From Capra hircus (Eukaryota > Chordata > Mammalia > Artiodactyla > Bovidae), in contig NC_030831.1 of assembly GCF_001704415.2 (NCBI RefSeq), forward strand, positions 45,554,134 through 45,618,133: a stretch of DNA of 64,000 bases. Reading direction: 5' to 3'. A program made the position numbers and the translations under genes. This document shows, one piece after another, positions 35,671 through 47,600 of the stretch. The notes under the pieces were generated by a model. That model was not told the origin of the DNA and made no database searches. It saw only the letters and a program-made list of their open reading frames with translations. The stretch's first letter is position 1, and each line of letters opens with the position of its first letter.

Positions 35671-38600
35671 GTGAGTAATGTCCCTCCCAGGATGTTTCCC
35701 AAGTCGGGGTGGGAGGAAGGGTGGAGCATGTGTGATCTAATGCCTATAACTGTCACACTGGGGGAGATTCTGCCCACCCCCCAATACAGCTCACATCCAC
35801 AATCAATCCCTCCTGACCTTAGATGGAAAATGTGACTCTGTGTGTGATATGATGTTAAGGACAAGTAGAGAATGCATACTCAACACACACTTACAAGTCT
35901 TCCAACCAGTCCCCCAAATCTTTCTCCTTGTATCTGCTCCATGAATTACCCTATTGTCTTCAAAAGGAAGCCCTCTTTCAAAGCAGGCCTTTAGTATTCC
36001 TTGGACCCAGCATCATCAAGGCAGCATGACTAGCTACCAACTCAGTGGCCAAGGACCCAAGACTGTTAAGGTTATTAATTAGATGTAATTCAGGTACCAT
36101 AAAATTCACCTCTTTAAAGTATATAATACACTGGTTTTTCACATATTTACAAGGTTGTGCACACATCACTATTATCTAATTCCAGAATATTTTTATCACC
36201 TCGAAAAGAAAGTCCATACTCCTTAACAGTCAGCCCTCCTTTCATCTTCCCCACCTCCGAGCCCTTGGCAAAACGACCAGTCTACTTTCTGGATTTATAG
36301 ATTTGCCCATTCTATATATTTCATGTAAATGGAATCATATAATATATGCCTTTTGTGATTGGTTCCTTTCATTTAGCATAACATTTTGGGTTATTTCAGT
36401 AATCATTCCCTTTTATGGCCAATAACATTTCATTGTATCTTCAGTTGTTGTTCAGTCATTAAGTCATGTCCAGCTCTTTGCAACCCCATGGACTGTGGCA
36501 TGCCAGTTTCCTCTGTCCTTCACTAACTCCAGGAGTTTGCTCAAATTCATGAGCACTGAGTCAATGGTGCTATCTAACCATCTCATCTGCTACCACCCCT
36601 TTCGCCTTTTGCCTTCAATCTTTCCCAGAATCTGGGTCTTTTCCAAAGAGTCAGTTCTTCACATCAGATGAACTGACTCATCTCAAAGTACTGGAGCTTC
36701 AGCTTCAGCATGAGTCTTTGCCATGAATATTCATGGTTGGTTTCCTTTGGGATTGACTTGTTTGATTTCCTTGAAGTCCAAAGGACTCTCAAGAGTCTTC
36801 TCAACCACCACATTTCAAAAGCATCAGTTCTTCAGCTCTCAGTCTTCTTTGCGGTCCAGCTCTCACATCCTTACATGACTACAGGAAAAACCATAGCTTT
36901 GACTGTACACATCTTGGTCAGCAAAGTAATGTCTCTGCTTTTTAATATGCTGTTTAGGTTTGTCATAGCTTTCCTTCCAAGGAACAAGCATCTTTTAATT
37001 TCATGGCTGCAGTCACCATCTGCAGTGATTTTGGAGCCCAAGAAAATGAAATCGGTCACTGTTTCCACTTTTTCACCTTCTATTTGCCATGAAGTGATGG
37101 GATCAGATGCCATGATCTTAGTTTTTTTAATGTCATTTAAATCCAGCTTTTTCACTCTCTTTTTTCACTCTCATCAAGAGGTTCTTTAGTTCTTCTTCAT
37201 TTTCTGCCATTAGAGTAGTAGCATCTGCATATCTGAGGTTGTTGATAGTTCTCCTGGCAATCTCAATTCCAGTTTGTGATTCATCCAGCCTAGCATTTTA
37301 CATGATCTAATCTGCATACAAGTTAAATAATCAGGATGACAGCATGCAGCCATGTCATACTCCTTTCCCAGTTTTGAGCCAGTCAGTTGTCCATGTCTGA
37401 TTCTAACTGTTGCTTCCTGTTTCCCAGGAGACAGGTAAGGTGGTCTGGCACTCTGATCACTTTCCACAGTTTGTTGTGATCCACACCGTCAAAGGCTTTT
37501 GTGTAGTCAACAAAGCACAAGTAGATGTTTTTCTGGAACTCCCTTCCTTTCTCCATGATCCACCGAATGTTGGCAATTTGATACCTGGTTCCTCTGCCTT
37601 TTCTAAATCCAGCTTATACATCTGGAAATTCTCAGTTCACATACTGCTGAAGCCTAGTTTGAAGGATTTTGAGCATAACCATGCTAGCGTGTGAAATGAG
37701 CACAATTGTACAGTAGTTTGAGTATTCTTTGGCATTGCCCTTCATTGGGATTGGAATGAAAACTGACCTTTTCCAGTCCTATAGCCACCACTGAGTTTTC
37801 CAAATCTGCGGACACACTGAGTGCAGGAGTTTCACAGCATTATCTTCTAGTATTTAAAAAGCTCAGATGGAATTCTGTCACCTCCACTAGCCTTGTTCTT
37901 AGTAATGCTTCCTAAGGCCCACTTGACTTCATACTCCAGGTTGTCTGGCTCCAGGTGAGTGACCATGCCATTGTGGTTATCCAGGTCATTAAGACCTTTT
38001 TTGTGTAGTTCTTCTGTGCATGTCTCTGCCTGTTCTCAGTCTCTGCTGCTTCTGTCCTTACCAAATAGGTCCTTACCATTTTTGTCCTTTTTGGTGCCCA
38101 TCCTTCCATGAAATATTTCCTTGGTATCTCCAATTTTCTTGAAGAAATCTCTAGTCTTTCCCATTCTATTGTTTTCCTCTATTTTTTGGCATTGTTCCTT
38201 TAAGAAGCCTTCCTTACCTCTCCTTGCTACTCTCTGGAATTCTGCATTCAGTTGGGTGTATCTTTCCCTATCTCCCTTGCCTTTCACTTCTCTTCTTTCC
38301 TCAGCTATTTGTAAAGCCTCCTCAGTTAATCACTTTGCCTTCTTGAATTTCTTTTTCTTTGTACGGTTTTGGTCACTGCCTCTTGTACAATGTTATGAAT
38401 CTCTGTCTATAGTTTTTCAGGCATTCTGTCTACCAAATCTAGTCCCTTGAATCTATTTGTCATCTCCACTGATTTAAGTCATATCTGAATGGCCTAGTGG
38501 TTTTCCCTACTGCCTTCAATTTAAGCCTGAATTTTGCATTAGCGAGCTCATGATCTGAGCCACAGTCAGCCACAGGTCTTGTTTTTGCTGACTCTGTAGA

Positions 38601-41600
38601 GCTTCCCTGTCTTTGGCTACAAAGGACATAATCAACCTGATTTTTATGTTGACCATCTGATGATCTCCATGTGTAAAGTCATCTCTTGGATTGTTGGAAA
38701 AGTGTATTTGCTATGGCCAGCGTGTTCTCTTGACAAGGCTCTGGTAGCCTTTGCCCTGCTTCATTTTGTACTCTAAGGCCAAACTTGCCTGTTTTTCTGG
38801 GTATCTCTTGACTTCCTACTTTTGCATTCCAACCCCCAGTGATGAAAAGGGGTTGATGAATCCTTTTGGTGATGAAAACCTCTTTTTGGTTTAGTTCTAG
38901 AAGATATTGTAAGCCTTCATAGAAACAGTCAAATTCAGCTTCTTAGGCATCAGTGGTTGGGGCATAGACTTGGATTACCGTGATGTTGGATGGTTTGCCT
39001 TGGAAATAGACTTGAGGTCATTCTTTCGTTTTAAGATTGTACCTATTTTGGGCTCTTTTGTTCATGATGAAGGCTACTCCATTTCTTCTAAGGGATTCTT
39101 GCCCACAATAGTAGATACAGTGGGCATCTGAACTAAATTCACCCATTCCCATTCTTTAATTCGCTGATTCCTAAGATGTCAATGTTCACTCTTGCCATCT
39201 TTTGCTTGACCATGTCCAATGTATCTTAATTCATAGACTTAACATTCTAGGTTTTTACAGCATCAGCCTTCACTGTCACCACCAGACACATCCACAACTA
39301 AGTGTTGTTTCTACTTTGGCCCAACCACTTCATTCTTCTGGAGTTATTAGTAATTGCCCTCCACTCCTCCCCAGTAGCATATTGAACACCTTCCAACTTG
39401 AGGGGCTCATCTTCTGGTATCATATCTTTTTGCCTTTTCATACTGTTTATGGGGTTCTCAAGGCAAGAGTACCTAGAAGTGACATTTCTGGATCACATGG
39501 TAAGTCTACATTCAACATTTTAAGAAACTGACAAATTGTTTCCCAAAGTGGCTGTGTTAGTGTTTATTCTCACCGGCAATGTACACATTGTGCCATTCCA
39601 CCTCCTCAACAAACTGTGTTGTCTTTTTTATTATAGTCTAGGTAAATGTGATGGAGAAGGCAATGTCACCCACTCCAGTACTCTTGCCTGGAAAATCCCA
39701 TGGACGGAGGAGCCTGGTGGGCTGCAGTCCATGGGGTCACGAAGAGTCGGGCATGACTGAGTGACTTCACTTTCACTTTTCACTTTTCCTGCATTGGAGA
39801 AGGAAATGGCAACCCACTCCAGTGATCTTGCCTAGAGAATCCCAGGAACGGCGGAGCCTGATGGGCTGTATGTCTATGGGGTCACACAGAGTCGGACGTG
39901 ACTGAAGCGACTTAGCAGTAGCAGCAAGTAAATGTGAAGGGACAGCTCACTGTGATTTTAATTAGCATTTCCCGAATGGCAAATGGGGCTTCCGTGGTGG
40001 CTCAGTTGGTAAAGAAGCTGCCTGCAATGCAGGAGACTGCTTGCAATGGAGGAGACATGAGTTCAGTCACTGGGTCGAGAAGGTCCCCTGGAGAAGAAAA
40101 TGGCAACCCACTGCAGTATTCTTGCTTGGGAAATCCCATAGAGAAGCCTGGTGGGCTACTGTCCATGGGGTCACCAAGAGTAGGACTTAGCGACTAAACC
40201 ACCACCAATGGCAGATGATTCTGGGACATCTTTTCAAGTGCTTACTGGCCACTTATATATCTCCTTTGGAAAAATGTTTTTTCAAGTACTTTGCTCATTT
40301 TTAAATTATGTTACTTGTCCTTTTATGGTGGAGTTGTAGTCATTCTTCTTATAGTCTAGACCCTTTCCAGATATATAATTTACAAATTATTTCTCCCATG
40401 GTGTAGGTTGTCCTTTCACTTTCTTGATAATGTCCTTAGAAGCACAGAGTTTTTAATTCTGATTAAGTCCAATTTATCTATTTTTTTCTTTGATTGCTTA
40501 TCCTTTGATGTCATATCCAAGAAACCATTTTCTTATCCAAGGTCAAAAGATGTACACCAATGTTTTAATTGAATGGTTTTATAGTTTTAGCACTTACATA
40601 TAAATCTTTTATCCATCTTAAGTTACTTTCTGTATATGATTTTAAGTAGGGATACAATTTCAGTCTTTTAACTAGTGAGTATCCACTTGTCCCAGCACCA
40701 TCGTTAAAAAGATTATCCTTCCTCCACTGAATTGTCTTGATATTCCTATCAACAATCAATTGACCATAAATATATGGGTTTGTTTCTGGGCTCTAATTTC
40801 TATAGGTCCGATTTATATGTTTATTCTTAAGGTAATACCACACCACCTTGAGCACTGGAGCTTCATAGTAAGTTTTGAAATCAGGAAATATGAGTTTTCC
40901 AACTTTGTTCTTCTTTTTCAAGATTGTTTTATCTAATCTGAGATCCTTGAATTTATATTTTAGGATCCAAACTTCAATCTCCACAAAAAATAAATAAAGA
41001 AAGAAAGAAAAAGGGAACTGACATTTTGATAAGGATTGTATCAAAACTATAGACCAATTTGGAGAATATTGTATCTTAACAAAATTAAGTCATCCAGTCA
41101 GTGAGCATAAGCTATCTTTCTTTTTATTTAAGTCTTTAACTTCTTTCAGTGATGTTTTGTAAGTTTGAGTGCACAATTTTACACCTCTTTTGTTACATTC
41201 AATCCAAAATATTTCATTTTTTTTATGCTACATAGATAGAATTGTCTTCTTTATAAAATCTGTTTTTGTATGTATACTGATTATCTATCCTGAAAACTTG
41301 CTGAATTAATTCATTATCTCTAACAGTTTTGGGGTTTTTTTTTGCAGATTTCTTAAGGTTTTCTGTACAAAAGGATGTCTTCAAATAGAGATAGTTTAAA
41401 TTTGTTCTTTCCAATTTGGTTCCCTTTGTCTTTTTTGTTTGTTTGTTTGTTTGTTACCTAACTACTCTGGCTAAAATTTCTAGTACAATATGGAATAGCA
41501 GTGACAAGAACACACGTCTTTGTCTTGTTACTGATCTTAGAGGGAAAGCATCCAGTTTCACTATTAAGCGTGATATTAGCTCTGAATTTTTAAATTATTA

Positions 41601-44600
41601 GGTCGAGGAACTTCCTTTGTATTCCTAGTTAGTTGATTGCTTTTATCAGAAAGGTTGTTGAATTTTTCAAATAGTTTTTCTGCATCTGTTGAAATAACCA
41701 TGTGAGTATTTTTCTTTATGAAACAATCTATTGATAGTTTTTATAGGTTGAAACAGTCTCAAATTCTTAAAACTCTCTTTGGTCATAATCTTTTTTGTAT
41801 CTACTGGATTTGTTTTGCTAGTATTTGTTAAGGATTTTTGCATCTATATTCATAAAGCGTATTGATCTATATTTTCTTTCTTGTCATGTCTTTGTCTGGC
41901 TTTGATATCAGGATAGTACTAGCCTCATAGATTATCTTAAGAAGTGTTCCCTTCTCTTCTGCTTTTTGGAAGGTATTAGAATTAATTCCTTAAGCATTTG
42001 GTGCAATTCACAGATGAAGCCACAGTTTCTTTGTGGGAAAGTTTAGGTTGGTTTGACTTTTACATATTTTACAAATATCCTTCTGTGTTTGGTTTTCTTT
42101 TTTCTTTTCTTCATTTTTAGCTTTAATCCTTTCCCAGTGGATCTTTTTCACTCCACTGTGGCCAGAAAACATATTGTGTATGATTTCAATCCTTTTACTA
42201 ATGTTTTTAACCATAAAAATGTTTTACTTATTTGATGGCCCAGCATGGTCTATGGGCTTCCCAAGTGTTGTTGTTCAGTCGCCCAGTCGTGTCCGACTCT
42301 TTGTGAACCCATGGACTGCAGCACACCAGGCTTCCCTGTCCTTCACCAATACCCGGAGCTTGCTCAAACTCGTGTCCATTGAGTCAGTGATGCCATCCAA
42401 CCATACCATCCTCTGTCATCCCCTTCTCCTCCTGCCTTTAATCTTTCCCAGCATCAGTGTCTTTTTCAGTAAGTCAGCTCTTCACATCAGGTGGCCAAAG
42501 TATTGGAGCTTCAGCTTCAGCATCAGACCCTCCTAGTGGCACCGTGGTAAAGAACCTGCCTGCCAATGCAAGAGATGCGGGTTCGATTCCTGCATTCCCT
42601 GGAGAACGAAATGGCAACCATTCTTGCCTGGGAAATCCCATGAACAGAGGAACCTGGTGGGCTACAGTCTCTGGGGTCACAAAGAGTCAGTCACAACCAA
42701 TCACACATGCCCACACATCCCCTATATTGGAGAAGGTTCCATGTGCCCCAGAAATGGTATATTCTGCTGCTATTGGGTGAAGTGTTCTACCGATGTCTAT
42801 TTGGTCTAGTTTATTAGAGTTGTTCAGGTCTTCTATTTCCTTGATCTTCTATCTAGATAGTCTATCATTTTTTCAAATGCAGCATGCAAGGCTTCAGTTA
42901 TTATTATTGAATCAATTTTTCCTCACATCAATTCTAAAACCTACTGCTTCATAAATTTGGGGGCTTTGTTGTTAAGCATGTAGTGTTTATAATTATTATA
43001 TTTTCTTGGTAGATTAATCATTTTAATATTAAACTTTTCTTTCTTACTCTCTAGTAACAATTTTTGTTTTAGCAAAAGGTCTATTTTGCTAATATAAGTA
43101 TAGACACTCCAGCTTTTGTTTTTTTTAGTAACTGTTTGCACAATATATATTTTTCCATCCTTACAATCAATTTATATTTTTGAATATAAAGTATGTCTCT
43201 TTTAGAGAAGATATAGTTGTATAACTTTTTAAATTCTGTTCTGCAAATTTCTATCTTTGAAGTGTGTAATCCATTTACATTTAATGTAGTTACTGGTAAG
43301 TTAGGATTTATGCCTGCCATTTCGCTATTTGCTTTCTATATATGATATATCTTTTCTGTTTATGTATTATTTCACTACCAACATCTTTTATCTTAAACAG
43401 GTATTTTCTAGTGTATCGTTTTAATTCTTCTGTCCTTGTTATGTATATGTTTTAGTTTTTTGTCTGAGTAGTTGTTCTGGATATTATAATTAAATGTCAA
43501 TATATAAAAATATAGTTTGGATTAAATTCAACTTAATTACAATATTACACAAAGCTATGTTACTATGTAACTCTATCCCTACCTCCTTTGTGCTGTTATT
43601 GTCCTACAAATGACATCTTTATATATTGTATGCCCATCAACAATAGAGCTGATTGTGGCTCAGAACATGAGTTTTTTGTTGAAAAATTCAAACATATTGA
43701 AGAAAGTAGGAAAAACCACTAGGCCATTCAGATATGACTTAAATCAGTGGAGGTGATAAATAGATTAGAGGAATTAGATTTGGTAGACAGAGTGCCTGAA
43801 GAACTATGGACAGAGGTTCATAACATGGTACGGGAGGCAGTGACCAAAACCATCCAAAGAAAAAGGAATGCAAGAAGGCAAAGTGTTTATCCGAGGAGGC
43901 TTTACAAATAGGAAAGAAGAGAAGTGCTGCTGCTGCTGCTAAGTCACTTCAGTCGTGTCCGACTCTGGGCGACCCCATAGACGGCAGCCCACCAGGCTCC
44001 CCCACCCCTGGGATTCTCCAGGCAAGAACACTGGAGTGGGTTGCCATTTCCTTCTCCAATGAAGAGAAGTGCAAGGCAAGGGAGATAGGGAAAGATAGAC
44101 CCAACTGAAGGCAGAATTCCAGCGAATAGCAAGGCCTATGCCCAAGCCTTTTAAAGCCCCCTTTGGACATCCTAGTTTTTCCTTTTAAGTTTTTGATTAG
44201 CTTCTTGTTTTCCTCAATTGTTATCCACCACCTCAGGCACATTTTTTCCCAGTGTTCTCATTGCCTTAATGGAGGAGAAACTTTGAGGGGGCCTCAGTTC
44301 ACCATTTCTACTGACATCCTCAAGATATTTAAGTTTTGATGCAAGGACGAGGTTAGAGAAATCTGTAGACCATTAAAGTACAATAGAAACATAATGTGAG
44401 CCACACATATAAGTTTAAATTTATATTACTATATTTTAAAAGTAAAAAGCAAAGAACTAGATAAAATTATTTTATTGTTATAGACGTATAGCTGATTTAC
44501 AATGTATTAGTTTCAGGTGTACAGCAAAGTGATTCAGTTACGTGTGTGTGTGGGGGGGGTGTGTGTGGGTGTGTGTGTGTGTGTTCTTTTTCTGATTCTT

Positions 44601-47600
44601 TTCCCTGATAAGTTATTGCAATATTTTGTAAAATATTGAGTATGGTTCCCTGTGCTATATAACGGGTCCTTGTTGCTTATCTATTTTATATATGGTAGTG
44701 TGTATATGTTAATCCCAAACTAATAATCCCTCCCTCCCCTTTCCCCTTGGTAACCATGTTTGTTTTCTAGGTCTGTGTGTCTGTTTCTATTTTGCATGTA
44801 AGTTTCTTTGTACTATTTTTTTTTTTTTTAGATTCCACATATTAGAGATATCATATGATATTTGTCTTCCTCTGACTGGCTTACTTCATTTAGTATGATA
44901 ATCTTTGGGTCCACATGTTGCTGAAAATGGCATGATTTCATTCTTCTTATGGCTGAGTAAGAGTCCATTGTATAAATATACCACATTTTCTTTATCAATC
45001 CATTTGTCCAACTGATGGACTCTTACATTGTTCCTATAGTCTGGCTATTGTAAGTAGTGCTGCAGTGAACATTGGGATGCATATATCTTTTCAAATTGTG
45101 TTTTTCCCCATATGTATGCCTAGGAGTTGGAATGCTGGATCATATGGTAGCCCTGTCTTTAGCTTTTCTACATAGTGACTGTACCAACTTACATTCCCAC
45201 CAAGAGTGTGGGAGGGTGCCTTTTTCTTTACATCTTTTCCAGCATTTATTGTTCATAGACTTTTTGATGGTGGACATTCTGACTGGTGTGAGGTGATACC
45301 TCACTGTAGTCTTGATTTGCATTTCTCTAATAATTGGTGATGCTGAGCGTCTTTTATGTGCCTTTTATCCATCTGTATGCCTTCTGTGGAAAAATGTCTG
45401 TTTAGATCTTCTGCCCATTTTTTCATTGGATTGTTTGTTTTTGTGATGTTGAACTGTGGCTAATCTAAATTGAAATGTGCTCTAAAATATATTTATCTCT
45501 AAAATATGCAAACAGTTCATACAGGTGAAATTAGTTGAGTAATATGTTTTGTTTAACTTAATATGTATGAATATATTATTATTTTAATATATAATCAATA
45601 GAAAGCATCACTGAGGTCTTTCATACATTCTTTTTTCATACTAAGGCTTCAAAACCTACTTAAGCACATCTCAGTTCAGATTAGCCACATTTTAAGTGTC
45701 AAGAGCCACATGTCCTACTGGCTATTATATTGGGAGACATAGTTTTAGAGCAAGGAGTCCTGACCCAAGGGTTCATAAATGGATGGAACTTAGATGGAGA
45801 AAAGAATTTATCTTTATTTTCACTAACCTCCAAGGAACTTTAGCATTTACTTCAATGATAAATACAAGCAATAAACAGCCACATTAGTAGTACCTGGGGT
45901 TTTTGTCGTTGCCACAGATTGGGTTCTCCCAGGAAGCTGACTCCGAGATGGAGATATGGATCCAAGATATTTACTGGGGTCTGTCCTTGGGTCAATACTT
46001 GTAGAGAAGTGAAAGCAGCAGGATTGGGCCGAAGCTGGGCTGTGATGTAGTCAGAACAAAGGTCGTGGGTGATCCTACCGTGAGTGCTGGAGCTAGAATG
46101 GCCCTATACAGTTGTCCTGAGTTGACATCCCACATATTCACTCATCTCTACCTTGGAATTATAATCGGTATTGGTATTGGATCTACTGCCCCTATATGTA
46201 CATCGGGTTTTTAAAATATTGTGATAACCGCATTCCAATATAATGGTTTTCATTGCAATCTCATTTTATGCATTTACAAACATTCTAGAAAGAAGTCCAC
46301 AGGCTTGCCAAACTACCAAAAAGGATCCACGGACACACAAAGTTAAGAACCCTGCTCTGAGGAATGTGTAGTGGTCCTGGGAGGAGCAGGCCTGCATGAA
46401 GCACTCTAGACAGCATTGCGCAATGGACATGTATCTCATAATCCCCGATCTTTATCAAAAAAAAAAAAAATCTGACAATCTTCCCTAGCCCCTAACACCC
46501 CTGATCTCAAAAAGCTCTGTTATTTAATGTTTTATCATGGTTCTTCCTGAAAGGATCTCCGGTCATCCAACGAAGAAAGCCACATTGTGAAGATTGAAAA
46601 GCCCAATGAAAAGGATACAAGAAGAGAAAGTGGGGCAGCCCCTCAGGGCTCTGCAGGCCAAGGGGGCATCGGTCTCTTCCAAGCAGTGGGCTACCTCACA
46701 GGCGAGATGGAGGAGTATAGGAGCTGGCTGGAAGGTAGGCAGATGTCCAGGGACGAAGCAGCCAGGCCAGGCCAGGGAGCCAGTGCTCCCCCTGGCTTGG
46801 ACTGGGGGAGCTGCTCCCTCACTTACCCACAGCGGGTCCCAGCCCCAAGCTGGCTCCAGTGAGCATAATGTATCCTACCATCTGAATTTCCATGATTTCA
46901 GAATTCAGTACATTTCACTGATTTTAGCTCTTGGCCAGTGCGTCACTCCTACCTGGAATAGATATAGGGCAACCATAGTGGCAACATGCAAGCCATTTTC
47001 TAACAAACTAAGTGGTCATTCCTTCACTTATCCCACAGTCATTTTTTCTGTGCCAAGAAAATATTGGCCTCACCCTCCCCAGTGTTCCAGGTTCTTTCCT
47101 TATAACATCATTCATCTGCCAGTTTCCCTTAACTAATGTTGCCACAAATACCCCCCACCCTCCTCTCCCTCACCTGCCGCCCACTTGCACAGGTTGTCCT
47201 GGAAACCAAGCCAGGGAATGAGACAGAACATATGTCAGTCTTCAGTGTCAATGCATAACTCAATGCTAATTTCACAGCTGGGCTAAAATCGTTTCTTTCC
47301 CAGCTTTTTTTTTTCCCTCCAGACCAGTTTCTTTCCTGCTCAGATACCAGCCCTCAACTGAGCCATAGAGTTCTACACAAAAAGAGTTTCCTTCCCTCCC
47401 CACCTCTTCCTTTGGACCAATAAATTTCCCTTGGAATGATCCTTGGGCTTCCTTGCCAACCAAGCTGATGGCTGGAACAGCATTAAATTGGTCTCAGCAT
47501 GGCACTCAGTCTGTACGACAAAACTGACAGCCACTGTGGACTGACTCAGAGGCTCAGGCTGGGCACCCAGAGGAATGAGAGATGTCCCCACTAGTGCGGC

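Larger units (their letters stand above)
36060..43630 (-). repeat. Old L1 LINE, antisense, heavily interrupted
   Basis: Left end is reversed L1 3' sequence (CACATATTTACAAGGTTGTG, CATGTAAATGGAATCATATA). ORF2 pieces continue through 40220-42240 and 42715-43630. The minus-strand frame at 43320-43081 matches the ORF2 N-terminus (TTLNVNGL ... KKTKAGVSILI), so the element once carried ORF2 from its start. It is broken by stops throughout and interrupted by BovB (36445-39470), Bov-A2 (39652-39927), Bov-tA (39986-40206), BovB (42268-42528) and Bov-tA (42529-42712). Confidence 0.85.

Noticed and set aside
46587..46862. ORF running past the exon 2 donor
   Set aside because: Homology stops at 46734 and the next exon completes Asp121 in phase, so read-through is intron.
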